This document shows positions 11,268 to 20,480 of a DNA stretch of 64,000 bases, one piece after another. The stretch spans positions 2,976,001-3,040,000 of the forward strand of contig CP078104.1 of NCBI GenBank assembly GCA_019203745.1. The letters are read 5' to 3'. This DNA is from Chryseobacterium sp. E1 (lineage in GTDB: Bacteria; Bacteroidota; Bacteroidia; Flavobacteriales; Weeksellaceae). The notes below the pieces were generated by a model, which worked only from the letters and a program-made list of their open reading frames with translations, was not told the origin of the DNA and did no database searches. The translations under genes and the position numbers were made by a program. Position 1 is the stretch's first letter. Every line of letters starts with the position of its first letter.

Positions 11268-11298
11268 CAAATATATAAAATTCTTTACGATAAAACAT
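11268..11298 (-). promoter_or_regulatory. Probable promoter of the acpP operon
   Basis: On the minus strand TATATTTG occupies 11275-11268, matching the Bacteroidota -7 box TAnnTTTG, about 32 bases before the acpP ATG. The -33 box is poor, so only the -7 element is well supported. Confidence 0.5.
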
Positions 11299-11922
11299 TT
11301 TTTAGTCTTTTTGTGGACTAGAAGCTTTCATTTTAGATCAGGATGGTTTAGTCTTTTAGTTTTCAGGAGGTTATATTTACTGTCTGTCAAAGAATATAAA
11401 TTGACCATGGAAATGACTAAGGGATAAATTAAAAGATGTGGTGTTTTTACGGAATTCCATATTATCTCTTTCATCCTTTTTTTTATATTTGACATAAAGC
11501 CCATAACATAAAAACTTTATTGAAATAAGGGGTATTACATATAAAGTGAATATAGTATATATTGTATGTAAAAATTATACTTATTACATATTATAAAACT
11601 TCAGTTCATTGTATGCTCATTTTTTCTTGTGAAAATGTTTTAAATATTCCATATGACAATATGAGAAAAAATTGAAATTCTTAAAATATCAATTTTTTGT
11701 TGAATTAAATTTTGATCAATGAATACTTGATCATGAATATGAAATTTTCAAATTTGGTTTAAAATTAAAGATACAAGTACTGTGTATAAATATTTCAAAA
11801 TTTGAATTTCTGAATAAAAAATTAATTAATTTAAAGACTGTATATATTATCGGAAGTTTAAGAAATAAATTATTAGTTTGTGAAATAAAAATAAGATTAA
11901 ATTTTAAATATAAAACAATACC
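11299..11922. other. AT-rich intergenic region between acpP and the DUF262 gene
   Basis: About 620 bases of very AT-rich DNA with many stop codons in all frames. I see no gene, RNA or clear hairpin. It must contain the upstream control region of the divergently placed DUF262 gene, but no clear TTTG/TAnnTTTG pair stands out. Its extreme AT content continues into the defence gene. Confidence 0.6.
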
Positions 11923-13696
11923 ATGGAAGCAGGAAAACGCTCAGTGCGTGAAATTTTTAACAGAGGCCGTAATTTAGAGATACCATTTTTTCAGAGATCT
12001 TACGTATGGGAAGAACAACAATGGAAACGATTTTTAGAAGATATGGTGATGGTATCTGAGACAAAGAAACCATATTTTTAGGTTCAGTAATCCTAAAACA
12101 ACAAGAAACTACATCAGACCGAGATTCTAGACTAACAGTAATTGATGGTCAGCAAAGGCTAACAACACTTAATATTTTTATGAAAGTTCTTTGTTTATTA
12201 ACGGATTCTGATTGTGATTTTACAGAAACTTTTAAAAAACAGAGGGATAAGCAAATAATTTTATTACACAATCATAATGATGTTACTTCTTTTAATTCCG
12301 TTGTTGGTTTAAAAGAAGTAAAAGAGTTTACTGGGATTTCAGATAATGATCAGGTTTTAAAGGCATATAAGTATTTTGTTGAAAACATTCAATCCGATCA
12401 TAACTTAGAAAAATTAAATTTCTTTGATATTATTGATAATATTTTATTTGTCGGTATCGACCTTAATGTAGGCGAAGATGAACAACAAATATTTGACACA
12501 ATAAATTCTTTAGGTGTTAAGCTTACTACTGCTGAGCTACTTAAAAACTATTTTTTTGATCGTAATGAAATTGATAAGTATAATCTATTTTGGAGAGAGG
12601 TTTTTGAAAAAGATGATGACACTTACACTTATTGGGACAGAGAAAAACGGCTGGTAGGATTAAAAGAACAGTAATTGATTTATTTTTCTACTCTTACTTA
12701 CAAATTAAGATTCAAGAGAAAAAGTATAAAGTTAATACCCATGATAAAATAGAATTTTCTAAAGTAGAGAATCTGTTTGAATCTTATAAACGATTTATAA
12801 AAGAATACCATCTCAATAAAGATGGGGCTATTGAAGAAATAAAACAATATGCTTTAATTTTCAAAGATAATTTTGAGCCGGAAATTATTAATTCAGAATT
12901 GTCAGATAGTTATGGTATCGAAAGAATTAACGCAATTATCTTTGGGCTTGAACAGTCAACGCTTATTCCTTACGTTCTCTATGTTCTTAAAAATGTAGAC
13001 GATGAGATTATAAAAAATGAATTATTTCAGTTTTTAGAAAGTTATATCATGCGTCGAATGGTTGTGAAGGCAACAACCAAGAATTATAATCAATTGTTTA
13101 CAGATCGGTTAATAAATAATGAAATACTTAGTAAGGATGATCTAAAGAGAATTCTGACTGAAAACGATAATAGAATCAATTATATACCATCTGATGAAGA
13201 TCTAGTAAAAGGTTTTAATGAATCAATCTTAATCAATTCTCAGGCTGCTGGTATTATATATATGATTGAATCTAAAATAAGAGATAAATCTAAACATTCA
13301 ACCAAACTATTAGGGATGAATAAATATAGTTTAGAACATTTAATGCCGAAGAAATGGGATAATAATTGGGATAAAATTAAAGATAAGGATGATCGTGATT
13401 TTAGAAACTTCAAACTTAAAACTATTGGCAATCTAGCGATTATCACTCAGAGTCTAAATGCTTCTATTCGTGATGCTCAATGGTCAGTTAAACGAAAAGG
13501 GAATTCAAAAAACAAAGGTCTGACACATTATTCAGGAGGAATCGAAACTTTAGCACCATACTTAGAAAACGATGTATGGAATGAAGAACGAATTCAAGAA
13601 AGAGGTAATCATTTGTTTGAACATAGTAAAAAATATGGTTTTTACAGTAAAAACATTTGTTACTATCTTTTTACAGCTAATATAATATTTGGATAA
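11923..13696 (+). CDS. DUF262-DUF1524 protein, GmrSD-like restriction/defence enzyme (frame broken)
   Basis: About 591 residues after repair. The N-terminal DUF262 domain shows IPFFQRSYVWEEQQW, PYFLGSVILKQQ and the ParB-like nucleotide motif LTVIDGQQRLTTL. The C-terminal DUF1524 domain shows the nuclease histidine in YSLEHLMPKKW, and FKLKTIGNLAIITQSLNASI. This N-to-C order is that of GmrSD type IV restriction enzymes, which cut phage DNA carrying modified cytosines, and of related single-chain defence proteins. Breaks near 12080 (one T missing) and 12645 (one A missing). Base composition is more AT-rich than the flanking genes, suggesting acquisition. No methyltransferase or partner gene lies beside it. 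Confidence 0.85.
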
Positions 13697-13716
13697 ATGT
13701 TTATAATATAAAATTA

Positions 13717-13763
13717 ACAATTAAAAAACCCTTTATATCTCAGATATAGGGGGTTTTTTAATT
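13717..13763. terminator. Bidirectional terminator between the DUF262 gene and tmRNA
   Basis: AAAAAACCC...ATATC / GATAT...GGGGTTTTTT forms a stem with A-rich and T-rich flanks on both sides, placed between two convergent genes. Confidence 0.8.
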
Positions 13764-13793
13764 GTTAAAAGGTTTCATAACCTTTCATTCCGG

Positions 13794-14191
13794 TGGAGTT
13801 GGAGGATTCGAACCCTCGTCCAAACAAGCAATACATAAGCTTTCTACATGCTTATTCTACCATTGGTTTTCGACTGAAAGCAGAGGATAGACACCCAACT
13901 TTCAGCTTATCTTCTGAGGTTTTCGAACTTTAGCCAAAGCTTCTAAAGTCTTATTTCCGCATTCCTATATCCCAGGATCAAACGCCGCAGAACAGAGCAT
14001 TTGTGGAATATCTTGCTTCCCTACTGAAATCTTCGGGAAAACGCTTGATCTACTATACTTCGATATTAAGCTGCAAGAGCGAACTCTTCGTTGCCAGTTA
14101 AAATTTTGTAGCAAGGGATTATAGAGATCGCGCTACGGTTCTCTGCATGCTTACTTACCCATTGATCTTGCTGTCGAAACCAGTCAACCCC
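13794..14191 (-). ncRNA. ssrA: Transfer-messenger RNA (tmRNA)
   Basis: tmRNA rescues stalled ribosomes and tags the broken peptide for proteolysis. On the minus strand the 5' end reads GGGGTTGACTGGTTTCGACA, and the 3' end has the T-arm GGTTCGAATCC and the acceptor strand AACTCC, pairing with GGGGTTG (one G-U pair). The discriminator A is at 13794; CCA is not encoded. The tag frame (14095-14066) reads GNEEFALAA then TAA, ending in the ALAA degron typical of tmRNA tags. The resume codon upstream is not certain. About 398 bases. Confidence 0.95.
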
Positions 14192-14207
14192 ATGAATAAA
14201 GTGAATG

Positions 14208-14215
14208 CAAAGATA
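14208..14215 (-). promoter_or_regulatory. -7 box of the tmRNA promoter
   Basis: TATCTTTG on the minus strand matches TAnnTTTG and lies 16 bases before the mature 5' end of tmRNA. No convincing -33 box was found. Confidence 0.55.
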
Positions 14216-14406
14216 GTGCTTTTTGTTTACATTTCATTAATATTGATGGTTTTAATAGAAATATGAAATAAAATAAACGATTTAAAGCTATTAAGAATTG
14301 AATATTCGGCCATTGTGGATAAAAAACTTATTGTCTGTCAACCACCTTTAATACAAGGTTTGTCAAAATATTTGAGCAGTAATAATGATTGTTTATAATA
14401 ATATAT

Positions 14407-14437
14407 TTTGCATTCTCATAAAAAATGTCTAGTTTTG
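14407..14437 (+). promoter_or_regulatory. Promoter of rpsU (consensus Bacteroidota type)
   Basis: TTTG at 14407-14410, exactly 19 bases, then TAGTTTTG at 14430-14437: a full match to TTTG-N19-TAnnTTTG, 23 bases before the rpsU ATG. Confidence 0.8.
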
Positions 14438-14460
14438 CAATCCAAAATGAGATGTAAAAT

Positions 14461-14658
14461 ATGTTAATAATTCCAGTTAAAGATGGTGAATCCATCGACA
14501 GAGCTTTAAAAAATACAAGAGAAAATTTGATAAAACAGGTACAGTTCGTCAATTAAGAGCTAGACAACAGTTTATCAAGCCTTCTGTAACGTTAAGACAA
14601 GCTAGACTAAAAGCGGCTTACAAACAAAGAGCACTTAGCAAGGAAGAGCAGGCTTAAG
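14461..14658 (+). CDS. rpsU: 30S ribosomal protein S21 (frame broken)
   Basis: Small-subunit protein S21: MLIIPVKDGESIDRALKK, then RKFDKTGTVRQLRARQ and FIKPSVTLRQARLKAAY, ending ALSKEEQA; 65 residues. One A is missing from the A-run near 14508. With seven A's the frame is continuous. It leads the rpsU-xer-hpf group that is conserved in this order in many Bacteroidota. Confidence 0.95.
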
Positions 14659-14731
14659 ATTTTTTCTTAACCATATATTAATTCACTTTAAATTCTTATA
14701 TTTGAGGAGTGAATTTTTATTTTTATATCCC

Positions 14732-15616
14732 ATGATGCTGGAAAAGTTTTTAGAATATCTGCAGTTCGAAAAAGATATTCACCTCATACGATTACAAGCT
14801 ACAAAAAGACCTTGACGACTTTTCCTATTTCTACCTCAGGACAGAATCCTCTGAAAACATAGCTAAAGCTGACAAAAGATTATCAGAAACTTTATTGTTG
14901 AACTCAGTGAAAATAATATTTCCAAAAGAAGTATCAACAGAAAGTTGTCTTCCCTTCGCAGTTTTTACCTTTATCTTTTAAAAATAGGCGAAATTACGGT
15001 TTCTCCAATGGAAGGTATTTCTTCTCTGAAATTTTATGCAGAGAAGCAAATTCCTATGTCTAAAGAGGAAATGGAGGATCTTAATGAAAAAATCTTCGAA
15101 CAGGAGCATGATATCCTGGAAAAATGTATCATGGAAGTACTTTATCAGACCGGAATGCGTAAAGCGGAGCTTTGTGGCCTGATATTTGAGAATGTTAATA
15201 CAGACGGAAATGAATTGAAGGTAATAGGGAAGGGGAATAAAGAGAGGGTAATCCCGATTTCTGAAGACCTCACCAAACTTCTTACATCCTATTTGGATAT
15301 AAGGAAACCACAGACCGGATATGAATCCTGTTTTTTTGTGAATAAGAAGGGGAAAAAACTCAACGAAAAATTTGTTTATGTGGTAGTTAATAAGTACCTT
15401 AGTCTTATAACAACGAAAAAAAAAAAGTCCTCACATCCTTCGGCATAGCTTTGCTACCCACGTTTTGGATAATGGGGCGGAGATCTCCAAAGTGAAAAAA
15501 ATATTAGGGCATTCCAGTCTTGCCAGTACTCAAGTCTATACGAATGCTAATATTGAACAATTGAAAAAAGTGTTTAATCAGGCTCATCCTCGAGCATCAA
15601 AAAAGAAGAATTATGA
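14732..15616 (+). CDS. xerC: Tyrosine recombinase of the XerC/XerD type (frame broken)
   Basis: Site-specific recombinase of the kind that resolves chromosome dimers. The N-terminal SAM-like domain ([16 protein letters not shown]) is followed by the catalytic domain. Its active-site residues are Arg in [11 protein letters not shown], Lys in [11 protein letters not shown], His/Arg in [14 protein letters not shown], His in [12 protein letters not shown] and the nucleophilic Tyr in QVYTN. Breaks near 14782, 14900, 15420 and 15600. The true end is probably KEEL with TGA at 15614-15616, overlapping the hpf ATG as ATGA. The genomic setting rpsU-xer-hpf favours the housekeeping Xer over a mobile integrase; C versus D type is not decided. 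Confidence 0.88.
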
Positions 15617-15915
15617 AGATCACAGTACAATCAATTGGTTTAACTCCACACGAACCACTAGAATCACACATCGACAAAAAAGTAAGCAAATTGGATACCT
15701 TCTATGACAAGATTCAGGAGTGTAAGGTATTTTTGAAAGTAGAAAATAATGCTGATAAAGCAAATAAAACAGCCGAGATTATTTTGGCGGTTCCGGGAGA
15801 CGATATCGTAGTAAAGAAGACATCTACAAGTTTTGAAGAAAGTTTGGACCTTTGTGTTGATACTGCTAAAAAGCTATTAATCAAGAAAAAGAAATGGCAT
15901 AGAAAAAAAAGTTAA
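15613..15915 (+). CDS. hpf: Ribosome hibernation promoting factor / RaiA family
   Basis: About 100 residues: [43 protein letters not shown] and a lysine-rich C-terminus. This family binds the 30S subunit and helps form inactive ribosomes in slow growth. The start overlaps the Xer stop codon (ATGA). The last codons are uncertain: restoring one A in the run near 15890 would end the protein at KEMA with TAG a few bases earlier. Confidence 0.88.
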   Translation: MKITVQSIGLTPHEPLESHIDKKVSKLDTFYDKIQECKVFLKVENNADKANKTAEIILAVPGDDIVVKKTSTSFEESLDLCVDTAKKLLIKKKKWHRKKS

Positions 15916-15931
15916 AAAAGTTTATAAAATA

Positions 15932-15963
15932 TTTGAGAATTCAAAAAATCCGTTCTATATTTG
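15932..15963 (+). promoter_or_regulatory. Promoter of the tRNA cluster
   Basis: TTTG at 15932 and TATATTTG at 15956-15963, spaced by 20 bases, match the Bacteroidota promoter. It lies 46 bases before the first tRNA-Thr. Confidence 0.7.
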
Positions 15964-16009
15964 CACTCGCAAAAAAGGAACAGCGATCTTTTGAATTCTT
16001 TTTATATTT

Positions 16010-16083
16010 GCCTCCATAGCTCAGTTGGCCAGAGCACGTGATTTGTAATCTCGGGGTCGTGGGTTCGAATCCCTCTGGAGGCT
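16010..16083 (+). tRNA. tRNA-Thr (TGT), copy 1
   Basis: Seven-pair acceptor GCCTCCA/TGGAGGC, anticodon loop with TGT, T-loop GGTTCGAATCC. CCA is not encoded. First gene of the first tRNA block. Confidence 0.95.
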
Positions 16084-16101
16084 CATAAAATATAAAATAT
16101 T

Positions 16102-16181
16102 GGGAGATTCCAGAGTGGCTAAATGGGACTGACTGTAACTCAGTTGCTTCGGCTTCGTAGGTTCGAATCCTGCTCTCCCCA
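16102..16181 (+). tRNA. tRNA-Tyr (GTA), copy 1
   Basis: Anticodon GTA in the loop CTGTAAC closed by ACTGA/TCAGT, a long variable arm (GCTTCGGC), T-loop GTTCGAATC and 3' strand TCTCCCC. The 5' strand has only three G's (GGGAGA) where four would pair fully, so one G is probably missing from the sequence. Confidence 0.9.
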
Positions 16182-16270
16182 CTTTATATTTTTAGAAAAA
16201 AAAACTTGCAGGATTAAATAAGATTTCTTAGTTTTGCACAGCGTTTACCAATAGTTTTGGAAACAAAATT

Positions 16271-16342
16271 GCGGAAGTAGCTCAGTTGGTAGAGCGTCAG
16301 CCTTCCAAGCTGAATGTCGCGGGTTCGACCCCGTCTTCCGCT
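16271..16342 (+). tRNA. tRNA-Gly (TCC), copy 1
   Basis: Acceptor GCGGAAG/CTTCCGC, anticodon TCC in the loop CTTCCAA closed by TCAGC/GCTGA, T-loop GGTTCGACC. A TAGTTTTG box at 16229-16236 could serve as a separate promoter for it. Confidence 0.95.
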
Positions 16343-16348
16343 CAAAAT

Positions 16349-16373
16349 TATCACTGTAAAAAGTGATTTTTTT
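16349..16373 (+). terminator. Terminator after the first tRNA block
   Basis: ATCACT / AGTGAT stem with a six-base loop followed by a T run. Confidence 0.7.
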
Positions 16374-16429
16374 AACACTGAAATGTGTAGAGTAGAGTTT
16401 CTCGATCAGTTTCAGTCCATTATTAAAAT

Positions 16430-16503
16430 GCCTCCATAGCTCAGTTGGCCAGAGCACGTGATTTGTAATCTCGGGGTCGTGGGTTCGAATCCCTCTGGAG
16501 GCT
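16430..16503 (+). tRNA. tRNA-Thr (TGT), copy 2
   Basis: Identical to the gene at 16010-16083, including anticodon TGT and the un-encoded CCA. Confidence 0.95.
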
Positions 16504-16521
16504 CATAAAATATAAAATATT

Positions 16522-16601
16522 GGGAGATTCCAGAGTGGCTAAATGGGACTGACTGTAACTCAGTTGCTTCGGCTTCGTAGGTTCGAATCCTGCTCTCCCC
16601 A
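16522..16601 (+). tRNA. tRNA-Tyr (GTA), copy 2
   Basis: Identical to the gene at 16102-16181, with the same short GGG at the 5' end. The shared defect means either a repeated base-calling error at the same run or a real 6-bp acceptor. Confidence 0.9.
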
Positions 16602-16689
16602 CTTTATATTTTTAGAAAAAAAACTTGCAGGATTAAATAAGATTTCTTAGTTTTGCACAGCGTTTACCAATAGTTTTGGAAACAAAATT

Positions 16690-16761
16690 GCGGAAGTAGC
16701 TCAGTTGGTAGAGCGTCAGCCTTCCAAGCTGAATGTCGCGGGTTCGACCCCGTCTTCCGCT
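16690..16761 (+). tRNA. tRNA-Gly (TCC), copy 2
   Basis: Identical to the gene at 16271-16342. It ends just before the repeat boundary. Confidence 0.95.
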
Positions 16762-16768
16762 CAATAAA

Positions 16769-16798
16769 AATCACGCTCGTTAGTGTGATTTTTTTAGT
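16769..16798 (+). terminator. Hairpin after the second tRNA block
   Basis: AATCAC.CT / AG.GTGATT stem followed by a T run. It lies before the final tRNA-Thr, so it may act as an attenuator or processing structure. Confidence 0.6.
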
Positions 16799-16802
16799 TG
16801 AT

Positions 16803-16874
16803 GCCGACTTAGCTCAGCGGTAGAGTGCTTCCTTGGTAAGGAAGAGGTCACGGGTTCAAGTCCCGTAGTTGGCT
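16803..16874 (+). tRNA. tRNA-Thr (GGT)
   Basis: Acceptor GCCGACT/AGTTGGC, anticodon GGT in the loop TTGGTAA closed by CTTCC/GGAAG, T-loop GGTTCAAGTCC. In related genomes this gene normally sits immediately upstream of tuf; here tuf is 9.6 kb away. Confidence 0.95.
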
Positions 16875-16879
16875 CTCGA

Positions 16880-16909
16880 TTTTCCCGGATTGATTCCGGG
16901 ATTTTTTTG
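16880..16909 (+). terminator. Terminator after the tRNA cluster
   Basis: CCCGGA / TCCGGG stem with a T7 tail. Confidence 0.85.
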
Positions 16910-16945
16910 CTCTAAACTTTATAATAAATAATTCAGAAGAGCGGG

Positions 16946-16953
16946 GATATCAT
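16946..16953. repeat. Target-site duplication, left copy
   Basis: GATATCAT directly abuts the left inverted repeat of the insertion sequence and recurs at 18346-18353. Confidence 0.85.
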
Positions 16954-18345
16954 GGATCAGTCCCAAAAGTTGTGGATGTAGTGTTAAGTTTCTAAATTTG
17001 GAGGATGTATATTCCTGATGAATTAGTAAAGCTGTTACTTCCTGATTTTTTAGTAGAGCATTTTGATATCCTAAAAGCAGAAGATATTAAGGGAGTCCTT
17101 CATATCGAATTTGAGGAGAAAAATATTATCCCCAAGAATTTTCTCATCGCCCCTATTTGTCTAATGGTTTTCATTCTTCGATTCTGGTTGAAGATTTTCC
17201 CTTAAGAGGAAAGCAGGTTTTACTCCATATAAAAAGGAGAAGATGGCTTGATAAAACCACAGGAGAAGTACTTCAAAGAAACTGGAGTCTGATCGCAAAA
17301 GGAACTCGTATGACTGAGGATTTTGCGATGTTCTTAAAAAAATTAGTCGATACTAAAGCATTCTCCTGCAAAGCTATTGCAGAGCTTTATGGACTTAACG
17401 GGAAAAAGTTTCAGAGACAATACAAAAACAGTCTTAGCCGGTTTGAATCCTGGCAACAAAAAACCCATGCTGAATATTGGCTTATTTTTCCTGAAAATAT
17501 CTCAGAGCAACTATCAATTGATGAAGTTTCCTTATCAGATGGTGAGCTTTACACTGTTCTTACTTCGAAAATAGCAAAAGGCAGAAAAGGTAGTATTGTA
17601 GCCATTGTTAAAGGTACCAGGAGTGATAGGGTTGTAGAGCATCTTTTAAAAATAAATAGAAGGCTTCGTCTGAAGGTAAAAGAAATTACTCTTGATATGG
17701 CAGGTTCAATGAAGCTTATTGCCAAACGGTGCTTTCCTGATGCTTTGCAGGTAATAGATCGTTTTCATGTTCAGAAATTAGCTATAGAAGCCCTTCAGGA
17801 ACTTAGGATCAAACACCGTTGGGAAGCTATTGACAGGGAAAATAATGCTATTGGAGCTCCTTCAGAAGGAAACCAGGATATACAGAGTTTTGAGAACGGA
17901 GACAGCCGGAAACAACTTTTAGCAAGAAGTAGATATTTACTTTATAAAAGTCGTGAAAAATGGACGATCTCTCAAAAACATAGAGCTCATATTCTTTTTA
18001 CAGAATATCCTGATTTGAAAGAGGCTTATCAGTTAACGGATGACCTTAGAAAAATATATAATCAGAATATTCAAAAGTCTGTAGCGATGACTAAGCTGGC
18101 TCATTGGTTCAGAAAGGTGGAGGAAGCTGATTTTAAATCATTTTCTATCCTAAGAAAAACAATAATGAATCATTACAAGGAGATCTTAGCTTTTTTGATA
18201 AAAGAAGTACTAATGCTTCCGCAGAATCTTTCAATGCTAAAATTAAAAACTTCAGAATGCAGCTCAGAGGAGTGAAAGACAGAACATTTTTCCTCTTTAG
18301 ACTAACCAAACTTTTTGCTTAGTCCACAACTTTTGCGCTTGATCC
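16954..18345 (+). mobile_element. ISL3-family insertion sequence, complete
   Basis: A 1392-bp element bounded by 23-bp imperfect inverted repeats: GGATCAGTCCCAAAAGTTG... at 16954-16976, and its inverse ending at 18345, 20 of 23 positions matching. An exact 8-bp direct repeat GATATCAT flanks it, the length usual for ISL3-family elements. It carries one transposase gene. The intact ends and exact target duplication point to recent insertion between tRNA-Thr(GGT) and the response-regulator gene. Confidence 0.92.
17005..18322 (+). CDS. ISL3-family transposase (frame broken)
   Basis: A DDE transposase of about 439 residues. The three acidic residues can be placed at QLSIDEVSL, ITLDMAGSMK and NASAESFNAKIKNFR. 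Also typical are QVIDRFHVQKLAIEALQELR in the middle and the end GVKDRTFFLFRLTKLFA. The ATG at 17005 is preceded by GGAGG, a Shine-Dalgarno-like sequence unusual for this phylum. Breaks near 17142 and 18200 each fit one missing T, like the breaks in essential genes, so the gene may be intact in the organism. Confidence 0.9.
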
Positions 18346-18353
18346 GATATCAT
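18346..18353. repeat. Target-site duplication, right copy
   Basis: GATATCAT immediately after the right inverted repeat, identical to the left copy at 16946-16953. Confidence 0.85.
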
Positions 18354-18438
18354 CTGGTTTTTATTCATATTCTATTTACTTCATCTTTAGAATCACAATC
18401 CTAAAAATTTTCTTTAAATTCGTGTAAAATAATTTTTG

Positions 18439-19118
18439 ATGAATATTCTTTTATTAGAAGACGATCTCATTCTTTCTGCAGAGCTTTGCCGGTTTTTAGA
18501 ATCCAACAATTTTACCTGTGATAAAATATATGACGGGGAAACTTTTCTGCGTCAGATTAAAAATAATACCTACGAGCTGTATCTGCTGGACATCAATGTT
18601 CCTAAGATCAACGGACTGGATGTTTGCCAGACAATTCGTTCTTTTGATAAAAATACCCCAATCATCATTATTTCCGCTTATGGCGATATCTCAGATAAAA
18701 AGGATGCTTTTACAAGACTTGCCGATGATTATCTTGTAAAGCCTTTTCAGTTTGAGGAACTGCTTTTAAGGATCAACTCCCTGCTGAGACGTAAGGCTCC
18801 TTCGGAAACTTCCGATCAGGATATTCTCAGGATTGATGACCTTATCATTAACAAGACAGAACAAAAAGTATATCGCAGCGGTAATGAAATAACTCTTACT
18901 TTAAAAGAATTTCAATTGTTGGTATATCTTGCAGAAGCGCAGGGAAGGACGGTTTCCAAACAGCAGATTACAGAACATGTATGGGAACATAACTTTAATA
19001 CCAATACCAATACCGTAGAAGTTTATATCAATTTTTAAGAAAAAAGATTGATAAAGATTTTAAAATTAAACTCATTCATACCCGTTCCGGTTTCGGATAT
19101 TACCTAAGTCCATTATAA
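18439..19118 (+). CDS. OmpR-family response regulator (frame broken)
   Basis: About 226 residues. The receiver domain has acidic residues in LLEDDL, the phospho-acceptor Asp in YLLDINVPKINGLDV, a Ser in IIISAYGD and Lys in YLVKPFQFEELL. The C-terminal winged helix shows LTLKEFQLLVYLAE, VSKQQITEHVWEHNF and, after a break near 19037, KLIHTRSGFGYYLSPL. The start used is the ATG at 18439. Its stop directly abuts the ATG of the kinase gene. It probably controls the downstream CzcCBA operon, as CzcR/CusR proteins do. Confidence 0.9.
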
Positions 19119-20480
19119 ATGTCTTTAAAAAGAAAGATAGCTTTAACGATCAGTATCGCCTTTTCATTGCTTTTTGGAATGGTGATGGCTGTCATTTATT
19201 TATCTTTTAATGATTTTAGAAGAGACGAATTCAAAGAGAGATTCAGACAGAGACTTGAATTTACCTCCCATTTTATATCCAAGTCCAAAGATTTTGAAGA
19301 AGAAGCTCCGGTTTTTTCAATGAAAACTCGGATAATATCTTACTGAATGAGAAAATTTTGATTTTTAATGAGCAGAAAGAGCTTATCTACAGTACAATTA
19401 AGGATAGAAATGTAACTTGGGATAATGCCATGCTAAAAGAACTGGATAAAAAGAAAATTATTTATACAGAGAAAACGGTTCCGGAAATTTATGCAGCGCT
19501 CAGAAACATCAAAGGAGAAAATTACTATATTCTCACCAGTGCTTTCGATACCAACGGGAAATCAAAATTGGGGTACCTTAAATACCTTCTGATCACGGCC
19601 TATGCAATGAGTACACTGCTGATAGGTTTTTTCAGCTATTATTTTGTAGAAAAATTCTTCGCCCTCTGGAAGATCTGAATAAAGAAATTTCTGAAGTTAC
19701 CGCCCATAAACTGACTACACAGATTCCGGTTCAGCAGTCTAATGACGAGATTAATGTTCTTGCCCGGTCTTTTAATACAATGATTGCAAGGCTGGATGAT
19801 GTATTTCAGTCACAGAAAGATTTTACCGCAAGTGCTTCCCATGAGATCAGAACACCTATTACAAGAATGGCTTTTCAGCTGGAAAATCTGATTAAATTTG
19901 AAAAACATTCTCCGGAAACATTGTCTTCCCTGCAACAGATTCAGCGGGATGTATATCAATTGTCTGACCTTACCCACTCATTGCTGCTGCTTACCAAATT
20001 TGATAAAGAAAATATTCAGAGTATTTATGAAGAAGTAAGGATAGACGAGGTTATCTTTGAAGCTTTTGAAGGAGTGGAAAAAGTTATCCGGAGCTTAAAC
20101 TTGATTTCCTGATTACTGAAGATACCTCTGAAAATGCCTTTTTAACGATAAAAGGTATTCAATCATTGTTAGTCATAGTTTTCATTAATCTTTTTAAAAA
20201 TGCTGCAGTATACTCTGATACCGCTGAAGTAAAGGTATTAATTACAGAAACGAATGATAGCCTGAGTGTGGAAGTCATCTCACATGGAAATACCATTTCT
20301 GAAGAAGAACAGAGCAAGCTTTTTGAAGCCTTTACCAGAGGAAATAATGCCCAGAATATAGCAGGTTCGGGACTAGGGCTGAGAATTGTGAAAAGAATTC
20401 TTGAATATCATGACGCTCAGATCATCTATTCTTCTCCCTCTGAGTTTATGAATACATTTACACTCTTTTTTAAAAAATAA
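19119..20480 (+). CDS. Sensor histidine kinase (frame broken)
   Basis: About 454 residues in the inner membrane. There is an N-terminal membrane segment (IALTISIAFSLLFGMVMAVIY), a periplasmic sensor stretch, and a second membrane segment (LLITAYAMSTLLIGFFSYYF). A HAMP-like linker ends in DEINVLARSFNTMI. The phosphorylated His lies in FTASASHEIRTPITRM. The ATPase shows the N-box LFKNAAVYS and GSGLGLRIVKRILEYHD; the usual DNGxG motif is degenerate (SHGNTI). Breaks near 19317, 19660 and 20090. Adjacent to its regulator and upstream of the metal efflux genes, so metal sensing is likely but inferred. Confidence 0.9.

Larger units (their letters stand above)
16009..16345 (+). repeat. Direct repeat, copy 1: Thr-Tyr-Gly tRNA block
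   Basis: This 337-base segment recurs at 16429-16764 with a single difference, nine versus eight A's in the spacer run. Both copies carry three tRNA genes and an internal TAGTTTTG promoter box. Confidence 0.95.
16429..16764 (+). repeat. Direct repeat, copy 2: Thr-Tyr-Gly tRNA block
   Basis: Second copy of the segment at 16009-16345. The 83 bases between the copies and the outer flanks are all different, so this is not a simple assembly overlap. Confidence 0.95.

Noticed and set aside
13794..13870. A tRNA gene at the T-arm-like sequence
   Set aside because: The T-arm and acceptor belong to tmRNA, whose 5' half lies about 320 bases away at 14191.
14732..15616. Phage or island integrase
   Set aside because: The gene lies between rpsU and hpf and overlaps hpf by ATGA, as the housekeeping Xer gene does in this phylum.
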